Positions 7,047-15,866 of a stretch of DNA of 64,000 nt are shown one piece after another; positions within the stretch are counted from its first letter, which is position 1, and each line of letters begins with the position of its first letter. The notes under the pieces are model-generated. The model did no database searches. It was not told the DNA's origin and was given only the letters and a program-made list of their open reading frames with translations. The position numbers and the translations under genes are program-made. Source of the DNA: JAFARZ01 sp035651595 (GTDB lineage Bacteria > Actinomycetota > Actinomycetes > Streptosporangiales > Streptosporangiaceae); contig DASRFJ010000077.1 of assembly GCA_035651595.1 (NCBI GenBank), positions 1-64,000 of the forward strand, given 5' to 3'.

Positions 7047-8834
7047 ATGCGTAAGCGCTGGGCACTGCTAGCGCCCGCGGTCTGCGTGCTCGTCGCCGGT
7101 CAACTCAGTTTGGCCGGCACGGTGGCAACCGCCGCGCCGGCGGCGAAGGCCACGGTCGGGTCCGTGGCGCCGAACCAGACGAACGAGCTTGACTGCAACG
7201 GCCACAGCCCGAAGTACAAGACCGTACGGAAGATGGCCGGAAGCCTGTGCACCGACCCGATCCAGATCAAGAACGGCAAGGCCGGCCGGTTCTATGACTC
7301 CGGCTGGAACTACATCGGGCATGACGAGCCGAGCGTGAAGTTCATCTCGAACGCGCCGAACTCCGGCAACACGATGAGCTACCTGGTGCGGGTGCCGATC
7401 GACCCGGCGAAGTCGCCGACCAACAACGGCAGTGTCACCGACTACGGCCAGCTCTCCGTGGCGCCATGGTTCGGGCTGCCGCTGTGCGACCCGAAGTCCT
7501 TCCCGCAGAACCCGTGCACCCCGGACAGCGATGCCAACCAGGGCGCGATCAACAACCCGGCCGACGCCGGCTCGGCGTTCATGGAACTCCAGATGTACCC
7601 GCCGGGCTACACGCCGTTCATGGACAGCGAGAGCTGCAGCGCCACCAAGTGGTGCATGGCCATGACGATCGACAGCCTCGAGGCGGACGCCGCCTTCAAC
7701 CTGAACCCGAACTGCACCGAGCCGGTCAACTTCGCGTTCCTGCAGACCAACGGCATACCGGCAGGCCCGCCGAGCCCGCAGCTCGCGGACGTCAGCACGG
7801 ACACGCCGAACGCGCACACGCTGGAGATCAACCCCGGTGATGCGATCCAGGTCTCGATCTCGGACCCGGCCGCCGGCTTCACCACCACCGTGCACGACCT
7901 GACCACCGGCCAGACCGGCTGGATGACGGCCAGCGCCGCCAACGGCTTCATGAACACGAACATCGCGGACTGCACCGGTACGCCGTTCACCTTCCACGCG
8001 GAATACAACACGGCCAAGCAGCAGAACCAGGTGCCGTGGGCCGCACTCGAGGGTGGCGTGCTCCTGCAGCAGGAGATCGGGCACTCCGAGGTCTGCTCCT
8101 CGCTGACCAACCAGGACCCGTTCTCCGAGACGTTCGGGGATGGCCAGAGCTACATCGACAACAGCGTCTTCGACACATGCCGCGGCGGGTCCGACCCGGG
8201 CAACACGGGCGAGGACCCGGGGAACTTCGCCACCGCGGAGACCCAGGGGCTCACCGGACCGCAGGAATGTCCGACACAGGGCGACCTGTGTGAGTACGGC
8301 GACGGCTACTGCTTCGCCAAGGGCACCCGCACCGCCCAGGTCAACGGCCAGAACGTGACCGAGACCTCGGCCGCCAACGAGTGCTTCGCGAACCGGTTCC
8401 AGAACGGTGACCTCGACTTCGATGGCTTGGACTACCAGTCGTTCACCTGGCCGGACGGGACGGCGAACCATCCGACATCGCAGGAAGTGGTCGGGCCGTT
8501 CGACGCCAGCGGGCACATATACCCGACGATCCAGTTCGAGACCGACGTCGCGGGTTCTGAGTTCCTGTGCAACCCGGCCACGGGCCAGGGTTGCACCGCG
8601 CTGCCGCTCGGCTCGCACTTCTACCCGTTCTGGTCGCTGACCAGGACGCCGGACGGGCTCGGCACGTCGGACACCAGCTGCGAGTGGACGTTCGGCAACA
8701 CGATTCCGCGCCTGGTGAGCAACTTCGGCAAGTACTTCGAGTACGGCAAGCCGGACGTTGCCCGGTACGGCGGCACGCTGACCAGCAACCCGATGGCAAA
8801 CCCGGAATTCGGCAGGGGCTGCACCTCCCGCTGA
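7047..8834 (+). CDS. large secreted protein of unknown function, paralogue A
   Basis: A 595-aa protein with a signal peptide (MRKRWALLAPAVCVLVAG..., cleavage near ATAAPAA), then a mature Cys-, Asn-, Thr- and Pro-rich domain without membrane segments. Nearly colinear with the next gene; shared blocks include NTMSYL, CTPDSD, GSAFMELQ, PPGYTPF, FAFLQTNG, SAANGFMNTNIADC, NTAKQQNQVPWAALEGGVL, QQEIGH, FANRFQNGDLDFDG, HFYPFWSL and a C-terminal NPEFGRGC. I do not recognise the family. Conserved Cys pairs suggest a disulfide-rich extracellular protein; EIGH plus several His/Asp could be a metal or active site, which is speculative. ATG 7047 is preferred over 7026 because of GAGAGGGA eight bases upstream and alignment with the paralogue start. 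Confidence 0.85.
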   Translation: MRKRWALLAPAVCVLVAGQLSLAGTVATAAPAAKATVGSVAPNQTNELDCNGHSPKYKTVRKMAGSLCTDPIQIKNGKAGRFYDSGWNYIGHDEPSVKFISNAPNSGNTMSYLVRVPIDPAKSPTNNGSVTDYGQLSVAPWFGLPLCDPKSFPQNPCTPDSDANQGAINNPADAGSAFMELQMYPPGYTPFMDSESCSATKWCMAMTIDSLEADAAFNLNPNCTEPVNFAFLQTNGIPAGPPSPQLADVSTDTPNAHTLEINPGDAIQVSISDPAAGFTTTVHDLTTGQTGWMTASAANGFMNTNIADCTGTPFTFHAEYNTAKQQNQVPWAALEGGVLLQQEIGHSEVCSSLTNQDPFSETFGDGQSYIDNSVFDTCRGGSDPGNTGEDPGNFATAETQGLTGPQECPTQGDLCEYGDGYCFAKGTRTAQVNGQNVTETSAANECFANRFQNGDLDFDGLDYQSFTWPDGTANHPTSQEVVGPFDASGHIYPTIQFETDVAGSEFLCNPATGQGCTALPLGSHFYPFWSLTRTPDGLGTSDTSCEWTFGNTIPRLVSNFGKYFEYGKPDVARYGGTLTSNPMANPEFGRGCTSR

Positions 8835-8857
8835 ACACCGCTTGACGATTACCGAAC

Positions 8858-8900
8858 GGGCCCCGCTCACCCTGGGTGAGCGGGGCCCGTCCCTTTTCTC
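8858..8900 (+). terminator. rho-independent terminator after paralogue A
   Basis: A 14-bp GC-rich stem (8858-8871 / 8875-8888, GGGCCCCGCTCACC) with a 3-nt loop is followed by GTCCCTTTTCTC. It lies 24 bp after the stop codon, so the two paralogues are separate transcription units. Confidence 0.85.
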
Positions 8901-8955
8901 CCGATTTGGGATATGTCGCATTTAGTGCGCAGACATAACCAATTTTTGTTTGTTA

Positions 8956-8984
8956 TTGACGTGCTTTCTGGTCATTGGTTAGAT
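8956..8984 (+). promoter_or_regulatory. sigma-70-type promoter of paralogue B
   Basis: TTGACG (8956-8961), a 17-nt spacer and TTAGAT (8979-8984), about 107 nt upstream of the start codon in an AT-rich pocket of otherwise GC-rich DNA. Confidence 0.65.
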
Positions 8985-9090
8985 TCCCCGGGAAGCGTCT
9001 CGTATGGCGGGACGGTCACATGGGCGTGATCGTCGGGCTGGGGCAGGGCTGGCTCCGTCGGCGCGCGTGGGCGAGGTGTAGGGAGCGCAT

Positions 9091-10935
9091 ATGCGAACTC
9101 GCTTGTCTCTACGGGGATCCAGGGGAACACAAGGGCGGCGGCGAAGATGGCCACTGATCCTGGGCAGCGTCATCGCCGTCATCACGCTCAGCATGTTCGG
9201 CGTGTCGGCGAGCGCGGCGCCCGTGGTCAAGGCGGCGGCCGCGTCGACCACCACAGTGGCGCCGAACCCGGCCAACGAAGTCGACTGCAACGGCTGGACC
9301 AAGGCCTATAAAACGATCCGCAAGACGGCCGCCACCTGCGCGGACCCGATCAGGGTCTATGACGGCAAGGCCGGCCGCTTCTACGACAACGGCCACTACA
9401 TCGGCCACGACGAGCCAAGCGTGAAGTTCATCTCCGCCGCGCCGGGCTCGGGCAACACGATGAGCTATCTGGCCAGGATACCGGTCGACCCGAAGGCGAC
9501 ACCGACCCCGAACGGCAGCGTCACCTCCTACGGCGAACTTTCCGTCGCGCCGTGGTTCGGCCTAGCGCTCTGTGACCCGCACTCGTACCCGCAGAACAAC
9601 TGCACCCCGGACAGCGACACGAACTCCGGGGTGATCAGCGACCCGAACGGCGCGGGCTCGGCGTTCATGGAATTGCAGTTCTACCCGCCGGGGTACACGC
9701 CGTTCATCGACAACATCAGCTGCAGCACGACGAAGTGGTGCGCGGCGCTGACCATCGACAGCCTCGAGTGCACGTTCGGGTTCGCCACCTGCAACAACAA
9801 CTGCGAGGAGCCGGTCAACTTCGCGTTCCTGCAGACCAACGGCGTTCCGGCGGGGCCGCCGAGCCCGCAGCTCACCGACGCGAGCACGTTCCTGCCGAAC
9901 GCGAACACGCTGATGATCAACCCTGGTGACACGATCGCGGTGTCGATCACCGATCCGGCGGCGGGGTTCACGACGACCGTCAGAGATCTCAGTACCGGGA
10001 GAACCGGGACAATGACGGCGAGCGCCGCGAACGGGTTCATGAACACGAACATCGCCGACTGCTCGGGTAACCCGTTCACGTTCCACGCGGAGTACAACAC
10101 CGCCGCGCAGCAGAACCAGATCCCGTGGGCCGCGCTCGAGGGCGGCGTGCTGATGCAGCAGGAGATCGGCCACGCCGAGTCCTGCAACTCCGTCAGCAAC
10201 CAGGACCCGTTCTCGGTTTCCTACCCGGGCGGGCAGAGCTACACCGACAACAGCACGTTCGACACCTGCAACGGCGGTATCGAAGGCCCGACCGCGGTGG
10301 GTGAAGGGCCGTGCGACGGCACAACCGGCGTCTGCCAGAACCCCACCACGGAGGGGCCCACCGGGCCGGTCGCGTGTCCGAACAACAACTTCGCCAACGG
10401 CTCGGACTGTGAGTACGCCGACGGGTTCTGCTTCGCCCAGGGGACCCGCACCGTGCAGATCAACGGCGTGAACACGACGGCGTCGTCGCGAAACAACGAA
10501 TGTCTCGCCAACCGGTTCCAGAACGGTGACCTGGACTTCGATGGCACCGACTACCTGGCGCAGACCTGGCCGGACGGCACCTCGAACCACCCGAGCGCAT
10601 GGGACTATGTCGGGCCGTTCGACAAACACGGCAAGCCGTATCCGCAGATTCAGTTCGAATCCAACGTCGGCGGCTCCGAGGCGCTGTGCAACGTCGCCAC
10701 CGGCGCGGGATGCAAGGAGCCACCGACCGGGTCCCAGTTCTACCCGTTCTGGTCGCTGAGCGGCAACGCGCGCACGCTTGGCGTGTGCGTGTGGAACTTC
10801 GGTAACGTGCTGCCCAGTACGAAGCAGACGTTCGGCAAGGACGCCGAGTACGGCACGCCGGATGTCGCGAGGTTCGCCGGCACCAGCACCAGCGTGGTGC
10901 TGCCTAACCCGGAGTTCGCTGGACGGTGTAGGTAA
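9091..10935 (+). CDS. large secreted protein of unknown function, paralogue B
   Basis: A 614-aa exported protein with a twin-arginine-containing basic N-terminus (RGTQGRRRRWPLILGSVIAV) and hydrophobic core, signal cleavage near SASAAPVV. The body aligns over its length with paralogue A; the main difference is an insertion around the Gly/Pro-rich loop near residue 390-430 (GGIEGPTAVGEGPCDGTTG). The leaders are also related: both starts lie in CATATGCG, preceded by a TCGGCGCGCGTG-like block. AGGGAG precedes the ATG by 6 nt. Same unknown family; a structural or carbohydrate-acting role is possible but unsupported. The last 32 bases overlap the convergent malQ. Confidence 0.85.
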   Translation: MRTRLSLRGSRGTQGRRRRWPLILGSVIAVITLSMFGVSASAAPVVKAAAASTTTVAPNPANEVDCNGWTKAYKTIRKTAATCADPIRVYDGKAGRFYDNGHYIGHDEPSVKFISAAPGSGNTMSYLARIPVDPKATPTPNGSVTSYGELSVAPWFGLALCDPHSYPQNNCTPDSDTNSGVISDPNGAGSAFMELQFYPPGYTPFIDNISCSTTKWCAALTIDSLECTFGFATCNNNCEEPVNFAFLQTNGVPAGPPSPQLTDASTFLPNANTLMINPGDTIAVSITDPAAGFTTTVRDLSTGRTGTMTASAANGFMNTNIADCSGNPFTFHAEYNTAAQQNQIPWAALEGGVLMQQEIGHAESCNSVSNQDPFSVSYPGGQSYTDNSTFDTCNGGIEGPTAVGEGPCDGTTGVCQNPTTEGPTGPVACPNNNFANGSDCEYADGFCFAQGTRTVQINGVNTTASSRNNECLANRFQNGDLDFDGTDYLAQTWPDGTSNHPSAWDYVGPFDKHGKPYPQIQFESNVGGSEALCNVATGAGCKEPPTGSQFYPFWSLSGNARTLGVCVWNFGNVLPSTKQTFGKDAEYGTPDVARFAGTSTSVVLPNPEFAGRCR

Positions 10936-12685
10936 CGGACCGGATCCCGGCGTGGCCGGGCAGGTCCTCGAGTAGCAATGGGTCCCCCTCGCCGTCGGTG
11001 AGGGGGACCCGCCAGTTCGGGTACTCGTCGGTGGTGCCCGGCATGTTCTGCGGGCGGCGCTCCCCGGCCGCCTCCGCGAGCGAGACGCCGATCAGCACGG
11101 CCGGGGTCCTGGCCAAGTATCCGTACAGCGCCATTGTGAACTGTTCTGTCCGCGGGGTCTCGCCGCCGGGCAGCAGGCCCTCCCGGTGGAGCGCGGCGAG
11201 GAACAGGCTCAGGTCGGCCGCGGCCGCCCGCCGTTCTTCGTCCTCCGGGCGGGTGAGCAAACCGAGTTCGGCCCGGAGCCTGACCTGCTCCCCGGTCAGG
11301 AACGCGGCCGCGGGCGGCATGTCGTGCGTGCCCACCGTTGCCAGGCAGCCGTGCCGCCATGCGCCCGGCGGGCGCGGCGTGCCGTCGTCCGCCCGTTCGA
11401 ACCACAGCATGCTGGTACCGAGCACGTGCCGCTCGGCCAGGAACGCTGGCAGCCACGGCTCCACCGTGCCCAGGTCCTCGCCGATCGCGATGGCGTTGGC
11501 CCGCGCGGCGCCCGCCGCCAGCACCCCGCCGAGCAGTTCGTGGTCGTAGCGAACGTAGGCACCGTGATCCGGCGGCATGCCGGCCGGTATCCACCACTGC
11601 CGGGACAGCCCCAGTACGTGGTCGACCCGTATGCCGCCGGCGTGCCGCGTGGTCGCGTCGATCAGCTCGGCCACCGGCCGTCCGCGCTGCGCCGCGAGGC
11701 GTTCCGGATGCCATGGCGGGAGCGTCCAGTCCTGGCCTCGCTGGTTGAACTCGTCCGGCGGGGCGCCGACGCTCATGCCGGGCACGATCACGTCCTGGAG
11801 CGCCCATGCGTCCGCGCCGCCTGGATGCGCGCCGACCGCCAGATCGGCGACCACACCGATCGCCATGCCGGCCTCGGTGGCCGCGCGCTGCGCCGCCGCG
11901 GCCTGCTCGGCGGCCAGCCACTGGATCCAGGCGTGGAACGTGACCCGCTGCCGCGGCGGGCTGGCCGGGGAGGCGGGCCAGGTCCGCCAGTCAGGGCCGT
12001 CGATCTCGGCGATCGCGCACCAGGTGGCCCAGTCCTCCAGCGCGCGCCCCTCGCGATCGCGGAACGCGGCGAACGCGCGCTCCCGGTCGGATGCGATCGG
12101 CACGGTCGCGATGATGTCCAGCGCGGCGCGCTTGGCGGTCCACACGGCGTCCCGGTCGATCAGCGCGGCGGTGCGGCTCGCGGCGCGCAGCGGCGCGCCC
12201 AGCGCGTCGACCCGTGCCCGGTCGGCCGCGGTGAGCCGTCCGTACTCGGGGATGTCCTCGATGCGCAGGTACAGCGGGCTGAGATAGCGGCGGCTCATCG
12301 GCAGGTACGGGGACGGACTTACCGGCGGCAGCGGCTCGGCCGCGTGCAGGGGGTTCACCAGCACGAAGTCCGCGCCCAGGTCGCGAGCGCTCCACGTCGC
12401 GAGGTCGGCGAGGTCGCGGAAGTCGCCATGCCCCCACGAGGCGCGCGAGCGCACCGAGTAGAGCTGCACCATGAAGCCCCACGCGCGACGTTGCGGCATC
12501 GGTGCCTGAGGGGTCTGTGTGATCTGTGGTGCGGCTGGGTTTGACCGAACGGCCAGCGCTGTAAGGATCGCCTCAAGCGTATCGTCCGCGACCTGGACCT
12601 CGCGGCCCTGCCAGTCGCGGTAGGAGACCGCGACGCCACGGGCGGCGGCGCTGCGGCGGAGCTCTTCGGTACTCGTCACGGGCAC
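10904..12685 (-). CDS. malQ: 4-alpha-glucanotransferase (amylomaltase, GH77)
   Basis: A 593-aa disproportionating enzyme transferring alpha-1,4-glucan segments in maltodextrin and glycogen metabolism. The GH77 barrel begins with RAWGFMVQLYSVRSRASWGHGDF; catalytic residues are visible: nucleophile Asp355 in GGIRVDHVLGL, acid/base Glu403 in AIGEDLG and transition-state Asp455 in VGTHDMPP. The donor-site loop PPDEFNQRGQDW is present. At 593 aa it is shorter than the ~700-aa actinobacterial MalQ because the N-terminal domain is reduced to about 60 residues. GTG start. The 3' end overlaps the secreted-protein gene; it is divergent from the CrtI-like gene. Confidence 0.95.
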   Translation of the reverse strand: MPVTSTEELRRSAAARGVAVSYRDWQGREVQVADDTLEAILTALAVRSNPAAPQITQTPQAPMPQRRAWGFMVQLYSVRSRASWGHGDFRDLADLATWSARDLGADFVLVNPLHAAEPLPPVSPSPYLPMSRRYLSPLYLRIEDIPEYGRLTAADRARVDALGAPLRAASRTAALIDRDAVWTAKRAALDIIATVPIASDRERAFAAFRDREGRALEDWATWCAIAEIDGPDWRTWPASPASPPRQRVTFHAWIQWLAAEQAAAAQRAATEAGMAIGVVADLAVGAHPGGADAWALQDVIVPGMSVGAPPDEFNQRGQDWTLPPWHPERLAAQRGRPVAELIDATTRHAGGIRVDHVLGLSRQWWIPAGMPPDHGAYVRYDHELLGGVLAAGAARANAIAIGEDLGTVEPWLPAFLAERHVLGTSMLWFERADDGTPRPPGAWRHGCLATVGTHDMPPAAAFLTGEQVRLRAELGLLTRPEDEERRAAAADLSLFLAALHREGLLPGGETPRTEQFTMALYGYLARTPAVLIGVSLAEAAGERRPQNMPGTTDEYPNWRVPLTDGEGDPLLLEDLPGHAGIRSVTYTVQRTPG

Positions 12686-12757
12686 CAGTGTGCCGGAAGC
12701 CCCTCCCGGCGCGAGTCGCGGGCTCCGGGGGTGACACGTGATGTCGTTAGGTCAAAA

Positions 12758-14716
12758 ATGGGCCTTATGGTTAATGGCGGGTCGTATGACGCGATCGTTG
12801 TCGGCGGCGGGCACAATGGGCTGGTCTGCGCTGCCTACCTGGCCCGGGCGGGGCTGCGCACCGTGGTGCTGGAGCGCCGGCACCTGGTCGGTGGCGCGGC
12901 GGTCACCGAGGAGCCGTGGCCGGGGTATCGCGTGTCGACGGCCTCGTACGTGGTCAGCCTGCTGCCGGAGCGGATCGTGCGGGAGCTGTCGCTGGCGTCC
13001 CACGGGTACCAGGTGTACCCGCTGGATCCGGCGTACTTCGCGCCGTTCCTTGACGGTGGCGGGATCCTGGTGTGGGAGGACCCGAAACGCGCGGCGGAGG
13101 AGATCGGCAAGATCAGCCGGGCCGACGGGGCGGCGTACCTGCGGTACAGCGCGGACGTCGCCGCGCTGGCCGAGCTGATCAAGCCGCTGCTGCACCGGAT
13201 TCCGCCAGATCCGGCGCTGCGCTCGGCGCACGACCTGCCCGCCGCGGCGGCGATGATGGGCTACCTGCTGCGGCGCCGCGGCGCGGCGGCGGGCCTGGTC
13301 GACCTGATGACGATGTCCTGCGCCGACTTCCTCGGCCGGTACTTCGCCGACCAGCGGATCCTGGGCGCGCTGGCGCCCGGCGGCGTGATCGGGATGTGGG
13401 GCGGGCCGATGAGCCCGGGTTCGGCGTACGTGCTGCTGCACCACCGGATGGGTTCGGTTGAGGGGGTGGGCGGCTGCTGGGCGTTCGCGCGGGGCGGCAT
13501 GGGGGCGATCTCCGAGGCGATCGCGTCGTCCGCGCGGTCGTCCGGGGTCGTGGTGGAGACCTCTTGTGAGGTCGCGTCCATCGACGTGTCCGGTGGCCGG
13601 GTGAGCGGAGTGACGCTCGCGGACGGGCGGGTGCTGACCGCGCCGGTCGTCGTGTCGGGGGTGCATCCGGCGACGACGTTCTTGTCGCTCGTGGGCGTCA
13701 AGCATGTGCCAGATCAGCTCGCCGAGGACGTCCGGCGGTTCCGGACCCGGAGCCCGGCGGCGAAGGTGAACCTGGCGCTGTCCGGGCTGCCGTCGTTCAC
13801 CGCCAGGCCGGGCTCGGAACTCGGGCCGCAGCACCCGGAGTTCATCATCAGCCCGACGCTCGAGTGGCTCGAGCGGGCATGGGACGCGGCGAAGTACGGG
13901 CTGCCTTCGGAGCGGCCGATGATCGACTGCGTGATCCCGTCGACGAAAGATCCCACGCTGGCGCCGGCCGGTTCGTACGTGATGAGCTGCTTCGTGCAGT
14001 ATGTGCCGTACGCCCGTTCGGACGGCCCGTGGACCGATGAGCTGCGGGATGCGCTGGCGTCGTCGGTGATCGACACGATCGGCATGTTCGCGCCCGGGTT
14101 CGGCGACCTGGTGACGCACCGCGAGGTGCTGACGCCGTTCGACCTGGAAGAGCGGTTCGGGCTGCTCGGCGGCAACATCTTCCAGGGCGAGATGTCGCTG
14201 GACCAGTTGTTCTCGTTCCGGCCGTCGCCGCTCGCGTCGGGTTACCGCACGCCGCTGCGCGGGCTGTACCTGTGCGGGTCCGGTACGCATCCGGGCGGGG
14301 GAGTGATGGGGATTCCGGGACGGAACGCGTCCCGGGTAATCGTGCGCGACCAACGGGTGCGCCGGACTTTGCGGCGAGGCGGTTCCAACCGGAGATTACG
14401 CATCGGCGTCCTAAAGGGTAGTTGGGTACGCAGTCAGCTACCCCGTGGAACATTTAGGACAAATTATGCGATTTCGTCTTTCGGTTGCCGCCGCGATCTC
14501 GGCGGCCGTTGCCCTCGCGGGGCTCGGGATCGGCTCCGCCGTCGCTTCCGCGTCGCCCGCTCCTGTTTCCGCCTGCACCGCGGGCAACCTCGGTGTATGG
14601 CTGGCCGTCGACCAGGGCAACGGTGCCGCCGGCAGCGTTTACTTCCCGCTTCAGTTCACCAACCTGAGCGGGCACGCGTGCTCGCTGCACGGGTTCCCCG
14701 GGGTTTCCGCGACTGA
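12758..14716 (+). CDS. FAD-dependent oxidoreductase (CrtI/PYROXD2-like), read-through C-terminus
   Basis: An FAD/NAD(P)-binding protein of the phytoene-desaturase-related PYROXD2 group. The dinucleotide motif DAIVVGGGHNGLVCAAYLARAG is at the N-terminus; conserved segments include GGAAVTEE, GSAYVLLHHRMG, FARGGMGAISEAIA and the C-terminal FAD motif LYLCGSGTHPGGGVMGIPGRNASRVI. The family normally ends just after that motif (~14350). Here the frame continues for ~120 unusual Arg-rich residues to 14716, overlapping 250 bp of the DUF4232 gene in another frame. A one-base shift would give TAA or TAG near 14410-14420, so a frameshift or lost stop is likely. Start 12758 has AGG at 12748-12750; GTG 12731 and ATG 12767 are alternatives. 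Substrate unknown. Confidence 0.8.
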   Translation: MGLMVNGGSYDAIVVGGGHNGLVCAAYLARAGLRTVVLERRHLVGGAAVTEEPWPGYRVSTASYVVSLLPERIVRELSLASHGYQVYPLDPAYFAPFLDGGGILVWEDPKRAAEEIGKISRADGAAYLRYSADVAALAELIKPLLHRIPPDPALRSAHDLPAAAAMMGYLLRRRGAAAGLVDLMTMSCADFLGRYFADQRILGALAPGGVIGMWGGPMSPGSAYVLLHHRMGSVEGVGGCWAFARGGMGAISEAIASSARSSGVVVETSCEVASIDVSGGRVSGVTLADGRVLTAPVVVSGVHPATTFLSLVGVKHVPDQLAEDVRRFRTRSPAAKVNLALSGLPSFTARPGSELGPQHPEFIISPTLEWLERAWDAAKYGLPSERPMIDCVIPSTKDPTLAPAGSYVMSCFVQYVPYARSDGPWTDELRDALASSVIDTIGMFAPGFGDLVTHREVLTPFDLEERFGLLGGNIFQGEMSLDQLFSFRPSPLASGYRTPLRGLYLCGSGTHPGGGVMGIPGRNASRVIVRDQRVRRTLRRGGSNRRLRIGVLKGSWVRSQLPRGTFRTNYAISSFGCRRDLGGRCPRGARDRLRRRFRVARSCFRLHRGQPRCMAGRRPGQRCRRQRLLPASVHQPERARVLAARVPRGFRD

Positions 14717-15011
14717 CCGGAACGGGCGGCAGCTCGGCAGCCCGGCCAGCTGGAATCACACGAGCACCCCGCGCACCGTGGTGCTGGCCGCGGGTGCCAC
14801 CGCGCACGCGGTGCTGCGGTGGAGCGACGCCGAGGTGACCACGGCGCCGGGATGCCACCCGACGTTCGCGGCGACGACGCTGCGCGTGTACCCGCCGAAC
14901 CAGCGGTCGGCTGATCACGCCGCGTTCAGCCTCGAGGTGTGCTCGCACGCCGGACCGATCTTCATGAGCGTCGGCCCGATCATCCCCGGGGTAGGCACGA
15001 TCAACGGCTAG
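14466..15011 (+). CDS. exported DUF4232 domain protein
   Basis: 181 aa: a signal peptide (MRFRLSVAAAISAAVALAG..., cleavage near ASASPAP) and one DUF4232 domain, recognised by CTAGNLGVWLAVDQG, LQFTNLSGHACSLHGFPGV, the VVLAAGATAHAVLRWSD strand and late Cys pairs (PGCHPTF; LEVCSHAG). These are small Ig/beta-sandwich secreted proteins, very common in actinobacteria, without a known role. AGGAC ends 5 nt before ATG 14466, which decides the start over 14445. The 5' two fifths overlap the aberrant tail of the preceding oxidoreductase frame; composition and motifs show that this frame is the real coding one there. Confidence 0.88.
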   Translation: MRFRLSVAAAISAAVALAGLGIGSAVASASPAPVSACTAGNLGVWLAVDQGNGAAGSVYFPLQFTNLSGHACSLHGFPGVSATDRNGRQLGSPASWNHTSTPRTVVLAAGATAHAVLRWSDAEVTTAPGCHPTFAATTLRVYPPNQRSADHAAFSLEVCSHAGPIFMSVGPIIPGVGTING

Positions 15012-15137
15012 GTTCGGGTCGGCGCGCCGCCAGGCGCCAGGCGCGCCGGGGGCGCCGGATTATTGCGGACACTTACCCCCGATCCGGAGTAGCTGTTCAA
15101 CAAGCGTAGAGGCGTCATATTCGAATAAGCGAACGAT

Positions 15138-15162
15138 CTATATACCCCTTAGGGGTATATAG
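15138..15162. promoter_or_regulatory. CsoR/CstR-like palindrome
   Basis: CTATATACCCCT / AGGGGTATATAG, 12-bp arms around one base. The core ATACCCC-GGGGTAT matches the operator style of the CsoR family (copper, sulfide or formaldehyde sensors). No csoR, copper ATPase or sulfurtransferase gene is present nearby, so this may be a remnant operator carried by the inserted segment. Confidence 0.45.
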
Positions 15163-15222
15163 TTCATGATCACGAAGGGTTTTACGGCCTAGAGCACGTA
15201 CAACCCTTCATGATCATGAAAC
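15162..15222. repeat. inverted repeat inside the inserted segment
   Basis: GTTCATGATCACGAAGGGTT (15162-15181) is matched in inverse orientation by AACCCTTCATGATCATGAAAC ending near 15221, one mismatch plus one extra base, around a 20-nt loop. It immediately follows the CsoR-like dyad and has no coding potential. Either a long hairpin of a small mobile fragment or a leader structure whose gene is gone. Confidence 0.5.
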
Positions 15223-15347
15223 ACGCCACGCGAACCGGCGGAACGCAGGCCCACATAGCAGGACAAACCAGACCGCATACCCCCCGTATTGAGGGCCGGG
15301 GTAAGGTGTCTGCAATCAATTCGGAGACGCGCGCTATCTCGAAACGT

Positions 15348-15794
15348 CTAAGCGCTGACGGGCTCCAAGACGAAGACCGGGATCTGGCGTGCGGTCTTCT
15401 GCTGGTATTCGGCGTACGGCGGGTAGGCGGCGACCGCGCGTGCCCACCATTCGTCGCGCTCGGATCCGGACACCTCCCTGGCTCTCATGTCCTGTTTGAC
15501 CGGACCGTCCTGGAGTTCCACCAGCGGGTGGGCCACGAGGTTGTGGTACCACCGCGGGTGCGTAGGCGCGCCGCCCTGCGAGGCGATTACCGCGTAACGG
15601 CCGTCGTGCTCGACTCGCATCACCGGTGTCTTGCGGACCTTGCCGCTGGCCGCGCCCATGTTGGTGACGATGACCACCGGCCTGCCGGTGTCGCGCAACG
15701 TAGTGCCTTTGGTGCCGCCCGAGCTCTCGTACAGCTCTACCTGCTCGCGCACCCAGGAACTGGGGCTCGGCTCGTACTCTCCGATAACTGGCAT
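15348..15794 (-). CDS. deazaflavin (F420)-dependent nitroreductase/quinone reductase, Ddn family
   Basis: 148 aa, split-beta-barrel F420H2-binding family. Diagnostic parts: [15 protein letters not shown] near the N-terminus, [38 protein letters not shown] (cofactor phosphate region KxRKTP), [19 protein letters not shown], and the terminal [12 protein letters not shown]. Homologues reduce quinones or nitro compounds using F420H2 made elsewhere. This version lacks the long N-terminal tail of M. tuberculosis Ddn. No F420 biosynthesis genes lie in the window. The assignment to the family is secure, the substrate is not. Confidence 0.92.
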   Translation of the reverse strand: MPVIGEYEPSPSSWVREQVELYESSGGTKGTTLRDTGRPVVIVTNMGAASGKVRKTPVMRVEHDGRYAVIASQGGAPTHPRWYHNLVAHPLVELQDGPVKQDMRAREVSGSERDEWWARAVAAYPPYAEYQQKTARQIPVFVLEPVSA

Positions 15795-15866
15795 GTCATC
15801 TAGTCAACACCCAGAGCCGCCGTCCCGTGTCGCCAGGGGACGGCGGCTCTCGCCGGTTATCAACTG

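Larger units (their letters stand above)
15062..15316. repeat. disrupted copy of the palindromic element (arms split by ~217 bp)
   Basis: The left arm of the repeat family (ATTGCGGACACTTACCCCC, 15062-15080) and a degenerate right arm (GGGGTAAGGTGTCTGCAAT, 15298-15316) are separated by 217 bp of unrelated sequence. In the other copies they are 5 nt apart. The inserted segment carries its own dyads. This looks like an insertion into the hairpin loop, or two half elements left by rearrangement; the characteristic flanking direct repeats are not recognisable here. Confidence 0.6.

Noticed and set aside
14350..14716. Arg-rich C-terminal extension of the CrtI-like protein as a new domain
   Set aside because: It overlaps a well-supported DUF4232 coding start and has shadow-frame composition; better explained by a frameshift.
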